Shown here: positions 20,321 to 33,082 of the stretch, in pieces
Layout of the letters: the number at the start of each line of letters is the position of its first letter
Numbering within the stretch: the stretch's first letter is position 1
Source: Bryopsis sp. KO-2023
Lineage: Eukaryota; Chlorophyta; Ulvophyceae; Bryopsidales; Bryopsidaceae
DNA length: 64,000 nt
Direction: 5' to 3'
Assembly (NCBI GenBank): GCA_030272585.1
Contig: BSYQ01000006.1
Coordinates: forward strand, 1,513,001 to 1,577,000
Translations under genes and position numbers: made by a program
The notes under the pieces: generated by a model
Database searches by the model: none
Seen by the model: the letters and a program-made list of their open reading frames with translations, nothing else
What the model was told of the DNA's origin: nothing

Positions 20321-22855
20321 TGTTCATTGCAATCACGTACGTTCCGACCACAAAAATATGCATGCACTGTATCCAAAGATGCAGTCAACCACCAATTCAG
20401 GGGCCCCAAAATACACAAAAACACACACAAGCAACCAACAGACCAACAAACCAGCCTGCAAGCATGCAAGCAAAAAAAACAAAAATTTAGCATAACCCGT
20501 CTTCCCGGGTGGGAGCGTCCCCCCACCGCCTGAGACCCGGCCTCTGGGCACTTCCGTCCACGCCTTGGCGCTTCTATCAACGTCTTCAGACGTCATGGTT
20601 CAGAGGTCGGCTCGAACCCCCGCCACTTGATTAACAGAGATTCACGTTAAACCTCTGAACCAAGCGAAGGGGGACACGAGCGATGACCTACGGCGAGCTG
20701 ACACTCAAATACCCGCTTCATTTGATGACTCATCGTTGTCTCAGCACCCCCAGAAACTCCTCACAGAAGCAACACGCGCAGGGTGTGTCGAAGTGAAAAC
20801 AATGGCGTGTTTGATTCGCACGCAGATATCTTTGTCGAAACGTCGAGAAAGAAGTTGAAGCATGAGGAGTGCAGAGAACGTGAGACGAACTTCAGGGCAG
20901 AGCTGGAGGATTTGGGTTTGGTGAGAGAGCTTTCGATTTTGAGACGAGCATCAAAACCATCGCCCGACAGATTTATGAAAGCTTGTGGTTTCAGCTCCTC
21001 CAGTTCGGTGATCACAGCTTTTCTGCGATCGTTGAAACAAACATGGGTGTTTTCTTTTTTTTTTCTTCGAGGAAAAAACTGTGGCTTCTATCTATTAGTC
21101 TGTGTGCAGAAAAACGACCCAGTGGTTTCCTTCTGGAAACCAGTCATGATTGGCAATGGGTGGACAACATATTTCAGGGTGAAACAGACTCAGGAGGATG
21201 AATGGGCTGATCACAAAATTGTGGCAGCCACATCTCTGTGCACCAACATCGACAGCATCCCCCTCCACAACGTTCCACTTGTGAACCCAACAAGTAACCT
21301 CGTTTGCTTCAAGTCGAATGCGATTTCGAGCGCATGCACCTTTAAGTGGAATTTTGGTGAACAACCACTGCATCACTATGTTGCCACTTCCTCTCTTTTT
21401 ATTTTTGATCCTGTCAGCCACAATTTCCTCCGTTTGGATGAAAAAAAGCTCGTCGCTTCTGGGGTCCCTCAGATTATCACCCACAGAACGATTCATAAAA
21501 AAATCCCTCAATGTTTTACTCGAGTTGCTGCATCTTTCTGAGTGTTCATAACTGAATGACAAGGATCCAACAAAAGTGCCGCCTTGTCAGACTCAAGACA
21601 AGTGACATGCATCCAGGTAATCCATCCCACCCACCTCCCACAACAAATGAACTTGATACAGATGACATATGACAGGATGTAGTGGAATGTATTCCCAGTA
21701 CCGAATGTGTGGCCCGTGTGCTTAAGAAGAATACTGCAAAGATCAATACCTGGCCTCCAGTAAAATTTCAGTAAAAATTTTGCCTCCAGGTGACAGAACT
21801 CAATCAATGATTACAAACTTTGCGTTCTCCCCAGCCTCTGTCTGTCGTCGTCCAGGCACGTTGAAAGAGATAATGGTGGGGTTGCGAATCGATTGCAATC
21901 AACGTTGGGTTTGTCCCGAAAATTGAAAAACATCGACAAAAATGGGTTGCACACGTGACCACGCCGCCGCTACTACCTTTTTTTGGGAGAAGGGTTCTAT
22001 CTGGCAGAAACTGAGGAGGGATGTGAGGAGGGAGAAGTTGTGAGAAATAATCGTCTTGTAGCAGACTTTCTGTTTTTTCTTACACTGTGAAAGGAAGAAA
22101 GCACTCAAAAGAAAAATTATGCTCTTGCGATTCATATTATTTCTGATTCGTACATTTTCGGTTGTCGCATGCTTTGCAAGAAAGAATGAGGCTTTCTGAG
22201 TGTTTATCGATGAAATTATATTGCACAGAATCAGCATTGATCAGTCCCGAATCCTATTCAGCTAAAACGGGTTGAAAAAAAACTGTGACACTCTATCATT
22301 TGTATTCTTTTTCTTTTCCTAAGAGTATTGTTAAAAAAAAGGGAATGAAGAATTTTATCCTGGTAGAATGGAGTGGGGTTGAAAGCATGAACACAGTCAG
22401 GCAAAAAAAAAACAAAAAAAGGGATGAACCATCTTGCAGAAGAAACCCCTGCGAATTGACGCTCGACTTTCGAGGAATTTCGAGCCTGTTTTCAACAAAT
22501 CGATATGAGTTTTTGATTATTAAAAAAAAAGTAAGGAAGAGGTGCTTTCCAGCGTGGTATGGAGACCCTCGCAAGATGTTTCTCAACATGAAATATTGAG
22601 GGGGAATAATGTTTTTCTCTTGGTCTTATTTTGTGTGGGTTGGGGGAGGTGGTAATGAATCTGAGTCTTTCGTCCAAAACGACTGTTTGAAATGTTTTGG
22701 AATCGAATGTGGCCCACCTGTCGATGAAGTTTTGAAACAAACCTGTGTTTTGGGCCATACCTGATCCAGTCTTTTGCTCAGGAGCCCTCCAGAAAACACG
22801 GCCTATGATTTTGTGATTTTTACACGTTTCTTCTCCAGTTTTCCTGTTTAAAGCA

Positions 22856-22886
<31 letters not shown>

Positions 22887-24039
22887 AACCCCCTGATATG
22901 TATATATTTTTTTTCTGGAGTCTGACGATGCCAACATTAAGAAATTGATCAGATCTAGATCAGGGATGTGTGAATGGCTTTGATTCTGATGTAACCCCCT
23001 GTTTTTTTTTGTTTTTTGCTCTTATTTTTTGTATGAGATGTTTATGGAGGGGTTGATTGGAAGAGGAATTGAATTTGTTTAAAATCAAGGGATCCACGTC
23101 AGACTGGCGTTCCTTCCAAACCCCGCCCAAGGAGGCACCCTGTGTGTCGGACTTGATCACTAGATTCAAGGTTCTCGGCTCTTGGAAGTGATCGCGCTCA
23201 ACGTTGGAGCTCAAGGGGTCGCATCACGTGGGGCGATTTGCAGCCACAGAACGCGCCACGCAAGCGAAGTAAGAAGTGACAAACGCTTGTGTCGTCTCTG
23301 TCGACTTTTTGGCCAACCACTTTACACGACTTGGTTGAATACCCCATTTAATAGTGTACACTTGATGACGCACTCGTGAGCACAAAAAGGGCCCTCCCTG
23401 GAGGTGTCTCACGACTGCTGAGAGTGTACACCAAGGGTGTCGACAGTGGGCACCGGCCCACGCGTGGGGGGAAGCGAGGCAGAGGGTGGGCGTGTCTCGA
23501 GTTTTTGTTTTCGTTTGGCTTTTTGTCCGCTTCAAATGTGTTTGTGTTGAAACAAAGCGCGCCGCCACCTGACTTTGGGACGTTTTTCCAACATTGTTTT
23601 ATCATAAAAAAGAAGAGATAATCGATGAACCACAACGCAACCAGCTGGTGGAAGGATGGTTTTTCAGTTTGCTGTGCGCACACACCTGCGCCTCCGAAAA
23701 ACATCCACTTCCCACAGTCTGCACGCCGCCACCAGTGTGGAAACTTGTTGTCTGTGACGCAACTTTCCTATTCCTGCCTGGAACTTCTCTTTGTTGAAGG
23801 TCCCAGGCCAGAGGTGCAAGCACCTCTTGCCCCATGCCCCCAAACGGTGTCAATCAATGGTGTGGAACAAAACGGATAGCGAGACGTTGACTCCAACGAG
23901 CGTGGTTTTCGTTTTGGGAAGGGGAAGATGTGGATCGTATAATTGAGAGTGGGGAGGAATTAGGAAAGGGGAAATCTTGATGTTTTGTTGTCAACTGAGG
24001 GTGGTGCTGTCGAGTGGGATGGAGCTCTTCTTGGAGCCT
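20321..24039 (+). repeat. Array: full unit 1
   Basis: 3719 bases, from TGTTCATTGCAATCACG to GGAGCCT. Essentially identical to units 2 and 3 by eye. It contains the tRNA-like hairpin (20597-20661), a plus-strand ORF of 252 codons (20783-21541) overlapped by a minus-strand ORF of 155 codons, an (AAC)n tract (about 22857-22884) and many homopolymers. The 252-codon frame lacks its upstream start (a 2-base difference from the copy at 55315, where it begins MTYGELTLKYP). I do not accept either ORF as a gene because copies elsewhere change residues freely in both. Confidence 0.85.
20597..20661 (-). ncRNA. 65-nt tRNA-like hairpin, unit 1
   Basis: Minus strand: GGTTCAGAGG at the 5' end pairs perfectly with CCTCTGAACC at the 3' end (10 bp). 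Contains GGGGGTTCGAGCCG (near B box). Too short and lacking a clear anticodon arm for a normal tRNA. Confidence 0.45.
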
Positions 24040-24104
24040 CACAGTTCCAGTGATCGATTGATTGATTGACTGTGAGAATGGTTTCATCACCCCACTGGAA
24101 GTTA
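24040..24104 (+). repeat. 65-bp junction between units (second)
   Basis: Same sequence as 20256-20320, including the TTCCAGTG/CACTGGAA inverted pair. Confidence 0.8.
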
Positions 24105-26639
24105 TGTTCATTGCAATCACGTACGTTCCGACCACAAAAATATGCATGCACTGTATCCAAAGATGCAGTCAACCACCAATTCAGGGGCCCCAAAATACAC
24201 AAAAACACACACAAGCAACCAACAGACCAACAAACCAGCCTGCAAGCATGCAAGCAAAAAAAACAAAAATTTAGCATAACCCGTCTTCCCGGGTGGGAGC
24301 GTCCCCCCACCGCCTGAGACCCGGCCTCTGGGCACTTCCGTCCACGCCTTGGCGCTTCTATCAACGTCTTCAGACGTCATGGTTCAGAGGTCGGCTCGAA
24401 CCCCCGCCACTTGATTAACAGAGATTCACGTTAAACCTCTGAACCAAGCGAAGGGGGACACGAGCGATGACCTACGGCGAGCTGACACTCAAATACCCGC
24501 TTCATTTGATGACTCATCGTTGTCTCAGCACCCCCAGAAACTCCTCACAGAAGCAACACGCGCAGGGTGTGTCGAAGTGAAAACAATGGCGTGTTTGATT
24601 CGCACGCAGATATCTTTGTCGAAACGTCGAGAAAGAAGTTGAAGCATGAGGAGTGCAGAGAACGTGAGACGAACTTCAGGGCAGAGCTGGAGGATTTGGG
24701 TTTGGTGAGAGAGCTTTCGATTTTGAGACGAGCATCAAAACCATCGCCCGACAGATTTATGAAAGCTTGTGGTTTCAGCTCCTCCAGTTCGGTGATCACA
24801 GCTTTTCTGCGATCGTTGAAACAAACATGGGTGTTTTCTTTTTTTTTTCTTCGAGGAAAAAACTGTGGCTTCTATCTATTAGTCTGTGTGCAGAAAAACG
24901 ACCCAGTGGTTTCCTTCTGGAAACCAGTCATGATTGGCAATGGGTGGACAACATATTTCAGGGTGAAACAGACTCAGGAGGATGAATGGGCTGATCACAA
25001 AATTGTGGCAGCCACATCTCTGTGCACCAACATCGACAGCATCCCCCTCCACAACGTTCCACTTGTGAACCCAACAAGTAACCTCGTTTGCTTCAAGTCG
25101 AATGCGATTTCGAGCGCATGCACCTTTAAGTGGAATTTTGGTGAACAACCACTGCATCACTATGTTGCCACTTCCTCTCTTTTTATTTTTGATCCTGTCA
25201 GCCACAATTTCCTCCGTTTGGATGAAAAAAAGCTCGTCGCTTCTGGGGTCCCTCAGATTATCACCCACAGAACGATTCATAAAAAAATCCCTCAATGTTT
25301 TACTCGAGTTGCTGCATCTTTCTGAGTGTTCATAACTGAATGACAAGGATCCAACAAAAGTGCCGCCTTGTCAGACTCAAGACAAGTGACATGCATCCAG
25401 GTAATCCATCCCACCCACCTCCCACAACAAATGAACTTGATACAGATGACATATGACAGGATGTAGTGGAATGTATTCCCAGTACCGAATGTGTGGCCCG
25501 TGTGCTTAAGAAGAATACTGCAAAGATCAATACCTGGCCTCCAGTAAAATTTCAGTAAAAATTTTGCCTCCAGGTGACAGAACTCAATCAATGATTACAA
25601 ACTTTGCGTTCTCCCCAGCCTCTGTCTGTCGTCGTCCAGGCACGTTGAAAGAGATAATGGTGGGGTTGCGAATCGATTGCAATCAACGTTGGGTTTGTCC
25701 CGAAAATTGAAAAACATCGACAAAAATGGGTTGCACACGTGACCACGCCGCCGCTACTACCTTTTTTTGGGAGAAGGGTTCTATCTGGCAGAAACTGAGG
25801 AGGGATGTGAGGAGGGAGAAGTTGTGAGAAATAATCGTCTTGTAGCAGACTTTCTGTTTTTTCTTACACTGTGAAAGGAAGAAAGCACTCAAAAGAAAAA
25901 TTATGCTCTTGCGATTCATATTATTTCTGATTCGTACATTTTCGGTTGTCGCATGCTTTGCAAGAAAGAATGAGGCTTTCTGAGTGTTTATCGATGAAAT
26001 TATATTGCACAGAATCAGCATTGATCAGTCCCGAATCCTATTCAGCTAAAACGGGTTGAAAAAAAACTGTGACACTCTATCATTTGTATTCTTTTTCTTT
26101 TCCTAAGAGTATTGTTAAAAAAAAGGGAATGAAGAATTTTATCCTGGTAGAATGGAGTGGGGTTGAAAGCATGAACACAGTCAGGCAAAAAAAAAACAAA
26201 AAAAGGGATGAACCATCTTGCAGAAGAAACCCCTGCGAATTGACGCTCGACTTTCGAGGAATTTCGAGCCTGTTTTCAACAAATCGATATGAGTTTTTGA
26301 TTATTAAAAAAAAAGTAAGGAAGAGGTGCTTTCCAGCGTGGTATGGAGACCCTCGCAAGATGTTTCTCAACATGAAATATTGAGGGGGAATAATGTTTTT
26401 CTCTTGGTCTTATTTTGTGTGGGTTGGGGGAGGTGGTAATGAATCTGAGTCTTTCGTCCAAAACGACTGTTTGAAATGTTTTGGAATCGAATGTGGCCCA
26501 CCTGTCGATGAAGTTTTGAAACAAACCTGTGTTTTGGGCCATACCTGATCCAGTCTTTTGCTCAGGAGCCCTCCAGAAAACACGGCCTATGATTTTGTGA
26601 TTTTTACACGTTTCTTCTCCAGTTTTCCTGTTTAAAGCA

Positions 26640-26670
<31 letters not shown>

Positions 26671-27823
26671 AACCCCCTGATATGTATATATTTTTTTTCT
26701 GGAGTCTGACGATGCCAACATTAAGAAATTGATCAGATCTAGATCAGGGATGTGTGAATGGCTTTGATTCTGATGTAACCCCCTGTTTTTTTTTGTTTTT
26801 TGCTCTTATTTTTTGTATGAGATGTTTATGGAGGGGTTGATTGGAAGAGGAATTGAATTTGTTTAAAATCAAGGGATCCACGTCAGACTGGCGTTCCTTC
26901 CAAACCCCGCCCAAGGAGGCACCCTGTGTGTCGGACTTGATCACTAGATTCAAGGTTCTCGGCTCTTGGAAGTGATCGCGCTCAACGTTGGAGCTCAAGG
27001 GGTCGCATCACGTGGGGCGATTTGCAGCCACAGAACGCGCCACGCAAGCGAAGTAAGAAGTGACAAACGCTTGTGTCGTCTCTGTCGACTTTTTGGCCAA
27101 CCACTTTACACGACTTGGTTGAATACCCCATTTAATAGTGTACACTTGATGACGCACTCGTGAGCACAAAAAGGGCCCTCCCTGGAGGTGTCTCACGACT
27201 GCTGAGAGTGTGCACCAAGGGTGTCGACAGTGGGCACCGGCCCACGCGTGGGGGGAAGCGAGGCAGAGGGTGGGCGTGTCTCGAGTTTTTGTTTTCGTTT
27301 GGCTTTTTGTCCGCTTCAAATGTGTTTGTGTTGAAACAAAGCGCGCCGCCACCTGACTTTGGGACGTTTTTCCAACATTGTTTTATCATAAAAAAGAAGA
27401 GATAATCGATGAACCACAACGCAACCAGCTGGTGGAAGGATGGTTTTTCAGTTTGCTGTGCGCACACACCTGCGCCTCCGAAAAACATCCACTTCCCACA
27501 GTCTGCACGCCGCCACCAGTGTGGAAACTTGTTGTCTGTGACGCAACTTTCCTATTCCTGCCTGGAACTTCTCTTTGTTGAAGGTCCCAGGCCAGAGGTG
27601 CAAGCACCTCTTGCCCCATGCCCCCAAACGGTGTCAATCAATGGTGTGGAACAAAACGGATAGCGAGACGTTGACTCCAACGAGCGTGGTTTTCGTTTTG
27701 GGAAGGGGAAGATGTGGATCGTATAATTGAGAGTGGGGAGGAATTAGGAAAGGGGAAATCTTGATGTTTTGTTGTCAACTGAGGGTGGTGCTGTCGAGTG
27801 GGATGGAGCTCTTCTTGGAGCCT
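24105..27823 (+). repeat. Array: full unit 2
   Basis: 3719 bases, period 3784 with its neighbours. It carries GAGTGTGCACC at about 27207, a derived base shared only with unit 3; unit 1, the reverse copy, the first partial unit and the copy near 54.3 kb have GTGTACACC. Confidence 0.85.
24381..24445 (-). ncRNA. 65-nt tRNA-like hairpin, unit 2
   Basis: Identical to the copy at 20597-20661, including the perfect 10-bp outer stem. Confidence 0.45.
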
Positions 27824-27888
27824 CACAGTTCCAGTGATCGATTGATTGATTGACTGTGAGAATGGTTTCATCACCCCACTGGAAGTTA
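27824..27888 (+). repeat. 65-bp junction between units (third)
   Basis: Same sequence as the two preceding junctions. Confidence 0.8.
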
Positions 27889-30423
27889 TGTTCATTGCAA
27901 TCACGTACGTTCCGACCACAAAAATATGCATGCACTGTATCCAAAGATGCAGTCAACCACCAATTCAGGGGCCCCAAAATACACAAAAACACACACAAGC
28001 AACCAACAGACCAACAAACCAGCCTGCAAGCATGCAAGCAAAAAAAACAAAAATTTAGCATAACCCGTCTTCCCGGGTGGGAGCGTCCCCCCACCGCCTG
28101 AGACCCGGCCTCTGGGCACTTCCGTCCACGCCTTGGCGCTTCTATCAACGTCTTCAGACGTCATGGTTCAGAGGTCGGCTCGAACCCCCGCCACTTGATT
28201 AACAGAGATTCACGTTAAACCTCTGAACCAAGCGAAGGGGGACACGAGCGATGACCTACGGCGAGCTGACACTCAAATACCCGCTTCATTTGATGACTCA
28301 TCGTTGTCTCAGCACCCCCAGAAACTCCTCACAGAAGCAACACGCGCAGGGTGTGTCGAAGTGAAAACAATGGCGTGTTTGATTCGCACGCAGATATCTT
28401 TGTCGAAACGTCGAGAAAGAAGTTGAAGCATGAGGAGTGCAGAGAACGTGAGACGAACTTCAGGGCAGAGCTGGAGGATTTGGGTTTGGTGAGAGAGCTT
28501 TCGATTTTGAGACGAGCATCAAAACCATCGCCCGACAGATTTATGAAAGCTTGTGGTTTCAGCTCCTCCAGTTCGGTGATCACAGCTTTTCTGCGATCGT
28601 TGAAACAAACATGGGTGTTTTCTTTTTTTTTTCTTCGAGGAAAAAACTGTGGCTTCTATCTATTAGTCTGTGTGCAGAAAAACGACCCAGTGGTTTCCTT
28701 CTGGAAACCAGTCATGATTGGCAATGGGTGGACAACATATTTCAGGGTGAAACAGACTCAGGAGGATGAATGGGCTGATCACAAAATTGTGGCAGCCACA
28801 TCTCTGTGCACCAACATCGACAGCATCCCCCTCCACAACGTTCCACTTGTGAACCCAACAAGTAACCTCGTTTGCTTCAAGTCGAATGCGATTTCGAGCG
28901 CATGCACCTTTAAGTGGAATTTTGGTGAACAACCACTGCATCACTATGTTGCCACTTCCTCTCTTTTTATTTTTGATCCTGTCAGCCACAATTTCCTCCG
29001 TTTGGATGAAAAAAAGCTCGTCGCTTCTGGGGTCCCTCAGATTATCACCCACAGAACGATTCATAAAAAAATCCCTCAATGTTTTACTCGAGTTGCTGCA
29101 TCTTTCTGAGTGTTCATAACTGAATGACAAGGATCCAACAAAAGTGCCGCCTTGTCAGACTCAAGACAAGTGACATGCATCCAGGTAATCCATCCCACCC
29201 ACCTCCCACAACAAATGAACTTGATACAGATGACATATGACAGGATGTAGTGGAATGTATTCCCAGTACCGAATGTGTGGCCCGTGTGCTTAAGAAGAAT
29301 ACTGCAAAGATCAATACCTGGCCTCCAGTAAAATTTCAGTAAAAATTTTGCCTCCAGGTGACAGAACTCAATCAATGATTACAAACTTTGCGTTCTCCCC
29401 AGCCTCTGTCTGTCGTCGTCCAGGCACGTTGAAAGAGATAATGGTGGGGTTGCGAATCGATTGCAATCAACGTTGGGTTTGTCCCGAAAATTGAAAAACA
29501 TCGACAAAAATGGGTTGCACACGTGACCACGCCGCCGCTACTACCTTTTTTTGGGAGAAGGGTTCTATCTGGCAGAAACTGAGGAGGGATGTGAGGAGGG
29601 AGAAGTTGTGAGAAATAATCGTCTTGTAGCAGACTTTCTGTTTTTTCTTACACTGTGAAAGGAAGAAAGCACTCAAAAGAAAAATTATGCTCTTGCGATT
29701 CATATTATTTCTGATTCGTACATTTTCGGTTGTCGCATGCTTTGCAAGAAAGAATGAGGCTTTCTGAGTGTTTATCGATGAAATTATATTGCACAGAATC
29801 AGCATTGATCAGTCCCGAATCCTATTCAGCTAAAACGGGTTGAAAAAAAACTGTGACACTCTATCATTTGTATTCTTTTTCTTTTCCTAAGAGTATTGTT
29901 AAAAAAAAGGGAATGAAGAATTTTATCCTGGTAGAATGGAGTGGGGTTGAAAGCATGAACACAGTCAGGCAAAAAAAAAACAAAAAAAGGGATGAACCAT
30001 CTTGCAGAAGAAACCCCTGCGAATTGACGCTCGACTTTCGAGGAATTTCGAGCCTGTTTTCAACAAATCGATATGAGTTTTTGATTATTAAAAAAAAAGT
30101 AAGGAAGAGGTGCTTTCCAGCGTGGTATGGAGACCCTCGCAAGATGTTTCTCAACATGAAATATTGAGGGGGAATAATGTTTTTCTCTTGGTCTTATTTT
30201 GTGTGGGTTGGGGGAGGTGGTAATGAATCTGAGTCTTTCGTCCAAAACGACTGTTTGAAATGTTTTGGAATCGAATGTGGCCCACCTGTCGATGAAGTTT
30301 TGAAACAAACCTGTGTTTTGGGCCATACCTGATCCAGTCTTTTGCTCAGGAGCCCTCCAGAAAACACGGCCTATGATTTTGTGATTTTTACACGTTTCTT
30401 CTCCAGTTTTCCTGTTTAAAGCA

Positions 30424-30454
<31 letters not shown>

Positions 30455-31589
30455 AACCCCCTGATATGTATATATTTTTTTTCTGGAGTCTGACGATGCC
30501 AACATTAAGAAATTGATCAGATCTAGATCAGGGATGTGTGAATGGCTTTGATTCTGATGTAACCCCCTGTTTTTTTTTGTTTTTTGCTCTTATTTTTTGT
30601 ATGAGATGTTTATGGAGGGGTTGATTGGAAGAGGAATTGAATTTGTTTAAAATCAAGGGATCCACGTCAGACTGGCGTTCCTTCCAAACCCCGCCCAAGG
30701 AGGCACCCTGTGTGTCGGACTTGATCACTAGATTCAAGGTTCTCGGCTCTTGGAAGTGATCGCGCTCAACGTTGGAGCTCAAGGGGTCGCATCACGTGGG
30801 GCGATTTGCAGCCACAGAACGCGCCACGCAAGCGAAGTAAGAAGTGACAAACGCTTGTGTCGTCTCTGTCGACTTTTTGGCCAACCACTTTACACGACTT
30901 GGTTGAATACCCCATTTAATAGTGTACACTTGATGACGCACTCGTGAGCACAAAAAGGGCCCTCCCTGGAGGTGTCTCACGACTGCTGAGAGTGTGCACC
31001 AAGGGTGTCGACAGTGGGCACCGGCCCACGCGTGGGGGGAAGCGAGGCAGAGGGTGGGCGTGTCTCGAGTTTTTGTTTTCGTTTGGCTTTTTGTCCGCTT
31101 CAAATGTGTTTGTGTTGAAACAAAGCGCGCCGCCACCTGACTTTGGGACGTTTTTCCAACATTGTTTTATCATAAAAAAGAAGAGATAATCGATGAACCA
31201 CAACGCAACCAGCTGGTGGAAGGATGGTTTTTCAGTTTGCTGTGCGCACACACCTGCGCCTCCGAAAAACATCCACTTCCCACAGTCTGCACGCCGCCAC
31301 CAGTGTGGAAACTTGTTGTCTGTGACGCAACTTTCCTATTCCTGCCTGGAACTTCTCTTTGTTGAAGGTCCCAGGCCAGAGGTGCAAGCACCTCTTGCCC
31401 CATGCCCCCAAACGGTGTCAATCAATGGTGTGGAACAAAACGGATAGCGAGACGTTGACTCCAACGAGCGTGGTTTTCGTTTTGGGAAGGGGAAGATGTG
31501 GATCGTATAATTGAGAGTGGGAAGTCTTGATGTTTTGTTGTCAGCTGAGGGTGGTGCTGTTGAGTGGGTTAGAGCTCTTACAGGAGCCT
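27889..31589 (+). repeat. Array: full unit 3, joins the right arm
   Basis: As units 1 and 2 but with about 18 bases missing near 31520-31540 (GAGAGTGG then GAAGTC, where others have an extra GGAGGAATTAGG segment) and several changes in the last 70 bases. After GGAGCCT it runs into flank sequence shared with the left arm (CAGTCTCAATTGCTGGAACT). It is the mirror partner of 12674-16374. Confidence 0.85.
28165..28229 (-). ncRNA. 65-nt tRNA-like hairpin, unit 3
   Basis: Identical to the copies in units 1 and 2. Confidence 0.45.
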
Positions 31590-32423
31590 CACAGTCTCAA
31601 TTGCTGGAACTGTGCGCCGACCAGCCTCATGTCCGACAAATATATCACGAAACTGGCGCAGGTCTGTGTGGGGACCGGTTGTGGTCTCTGAAACCTTGAA
31701 ATCCACAAACTCGATCGAGGCAAATTATTGAACAGGAATAGCATGACCTATGCGGTGTGGATATTGTGGAACCTGCTCAGCGAGCAGAATGGATTAATAT
31801 TGATCATTTTTGCATGTTGAATACATTGCAAGAGGTCCCTCTGTTTGCCCATCAATGACTCCAGCGATGATGGTCCCTCATCCAAAGAAGATAAAGTTGA
31901 TACTTTCAATTTGGACGGTTCTGTTGTTCGCCCTAGGCACCTGACATCACAGTAAAGAAAAATAAAATAGATCACATGCACAGAGAAAATACTTGAAATT
32001 CTGAATGAATAATGTTTTTGCTGGATGGCAACACATATGGTCTTTGTTTAAAAAAAAAATCTTCGTTCATTCCAGTATGGTTTTCTTTTCTCAAACCGAC
32101 ACTGCTTGTCAAGTGCGTGTCGGCTACCTTTCCTGATATCTAGCTAAAGTGTGTGGACATGGGTTGAAGGGAGGCAAAATGTAGACATTCGGTCGTGGAA
32201 AAATCAGCAGTCTCTTGAGGAAAACAATCCGGGATTTCATGCATCACAAAGAAGAATGGGCAAGTCGGTTTCGCCACTAGCAGCCTTTCTGGACTGGCGA
32301 ACACATTCGCTCTCTTCTGTCTTCACTTGCATTTTTCTCTCTTTCACTTCAAGTGCAAACAACTGCGTCGCGTGTCTGTCCGCTCCTTAACAACTCTAGA
32401 AGTCCAAGTTGAAGCGCAGAGCT

Positions 32424-32627
32424 CTATTCTTCACTTTGACTTGTTGCTTGATTGGAGACACTACTGGATATCTTGTCGCTGATCGCGTAGCAACTGGCCT
32501 TGAAGCTTTTCAAGTTTGATCCAATCGACATGAATTCAACACGACTCTGAGCTTTATCGACCATCCGCGCTCGACGGCGCAACGCACCTTTAGCCCTTTC
32601 GAAAGTTTCCTTTAGGACGTTCCCCAT
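32424..32627 (-). CDS. Small ORF of 67 residues, right copy
   Basis: Mirror of 11634-11837, begins MGNVLKETFERAKGALRRR. Two residue differences over 67 codons. Upstream sequence differs (an insertion at about 32640-32710 changes the open region before the ATG), which supports this ATG as the natural start if the ORF is real. No family recognised. Confidence 0.35.
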   Translation of the reverse strand: MGNVLKETFERAKGALRRRARMVDKAQSRVEFMSIGSNLKSFKASCYAISDKISSSVSNQATSQSEE

Positions 32628-32985
32628 GGCTGGCGTCTCCCGATCGAACCAACACGTCTGGCCTTGCGAAGAATGGTCGTCCTTTTCTTGCTGTCAGACA
32701 GTTCTTCCTTTCTCTGGGGCGGGATCTTTCCGGCACTTGCACGCGCAAGAGGAAGATAGAACCGAAGTATGTGTACGCGCTGAAACGGAAACAGATCCGA
32801 ATGGTGCCAGTGTATTTTCGAACAAAGGTGTTGACCAATGAATGATTTGATTCACGTATGTACGTACAAAGAGCAAGAGGAAGAGTGTAACAAGTTCGAG
32901 AAAAAGTGAGAAAAAAGTGAGAAAAGAGTGATGAACGCAAAAAAGAGAGGAAAGGAGGGGGGGGTTTAAAAGTGAAAAAAGTAAA

Positions 32986-33032
32986 GGCAACTAGAGGATT
33001 CGAACCCCTAAACTCGTCCTCACGAGTTGTCC
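32986..33032 (-). ncRNA. 47-nt tRNA-like element, right copy
   Basis: Same bases as 11263-11309 in reverse, including the outer stem, the hairpin and the B box (32996-33006). Just beyond the neighbouring stem-loop lies an expanded GATCTCTC repeat (about 33069-33098) that is shorter on the left. Confidence 0.4.
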
Positions 33033-33082
33033 TTTTTATACGGGAGACCCCCGAAGGGGAAGAACCCGGATCTCTCGATCTC

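Noticed and set aside
20176-20580. Minus-strand ORFs of 134 and 87 codons repeated in each unit
   Set aside because: They overlap each other and the tRNA-like hairpin flank, have low-complexity composition and change residues freely between copies.
20256-24104. CRISPR array or Helitron interpretation of the tandem unit
   Set aside because: Repeat length and eukaryotic context exclude CRISPR; no Rep/helicase gene, no 5' TC or 3' CTRR end with hairpin was found at the unit edges.
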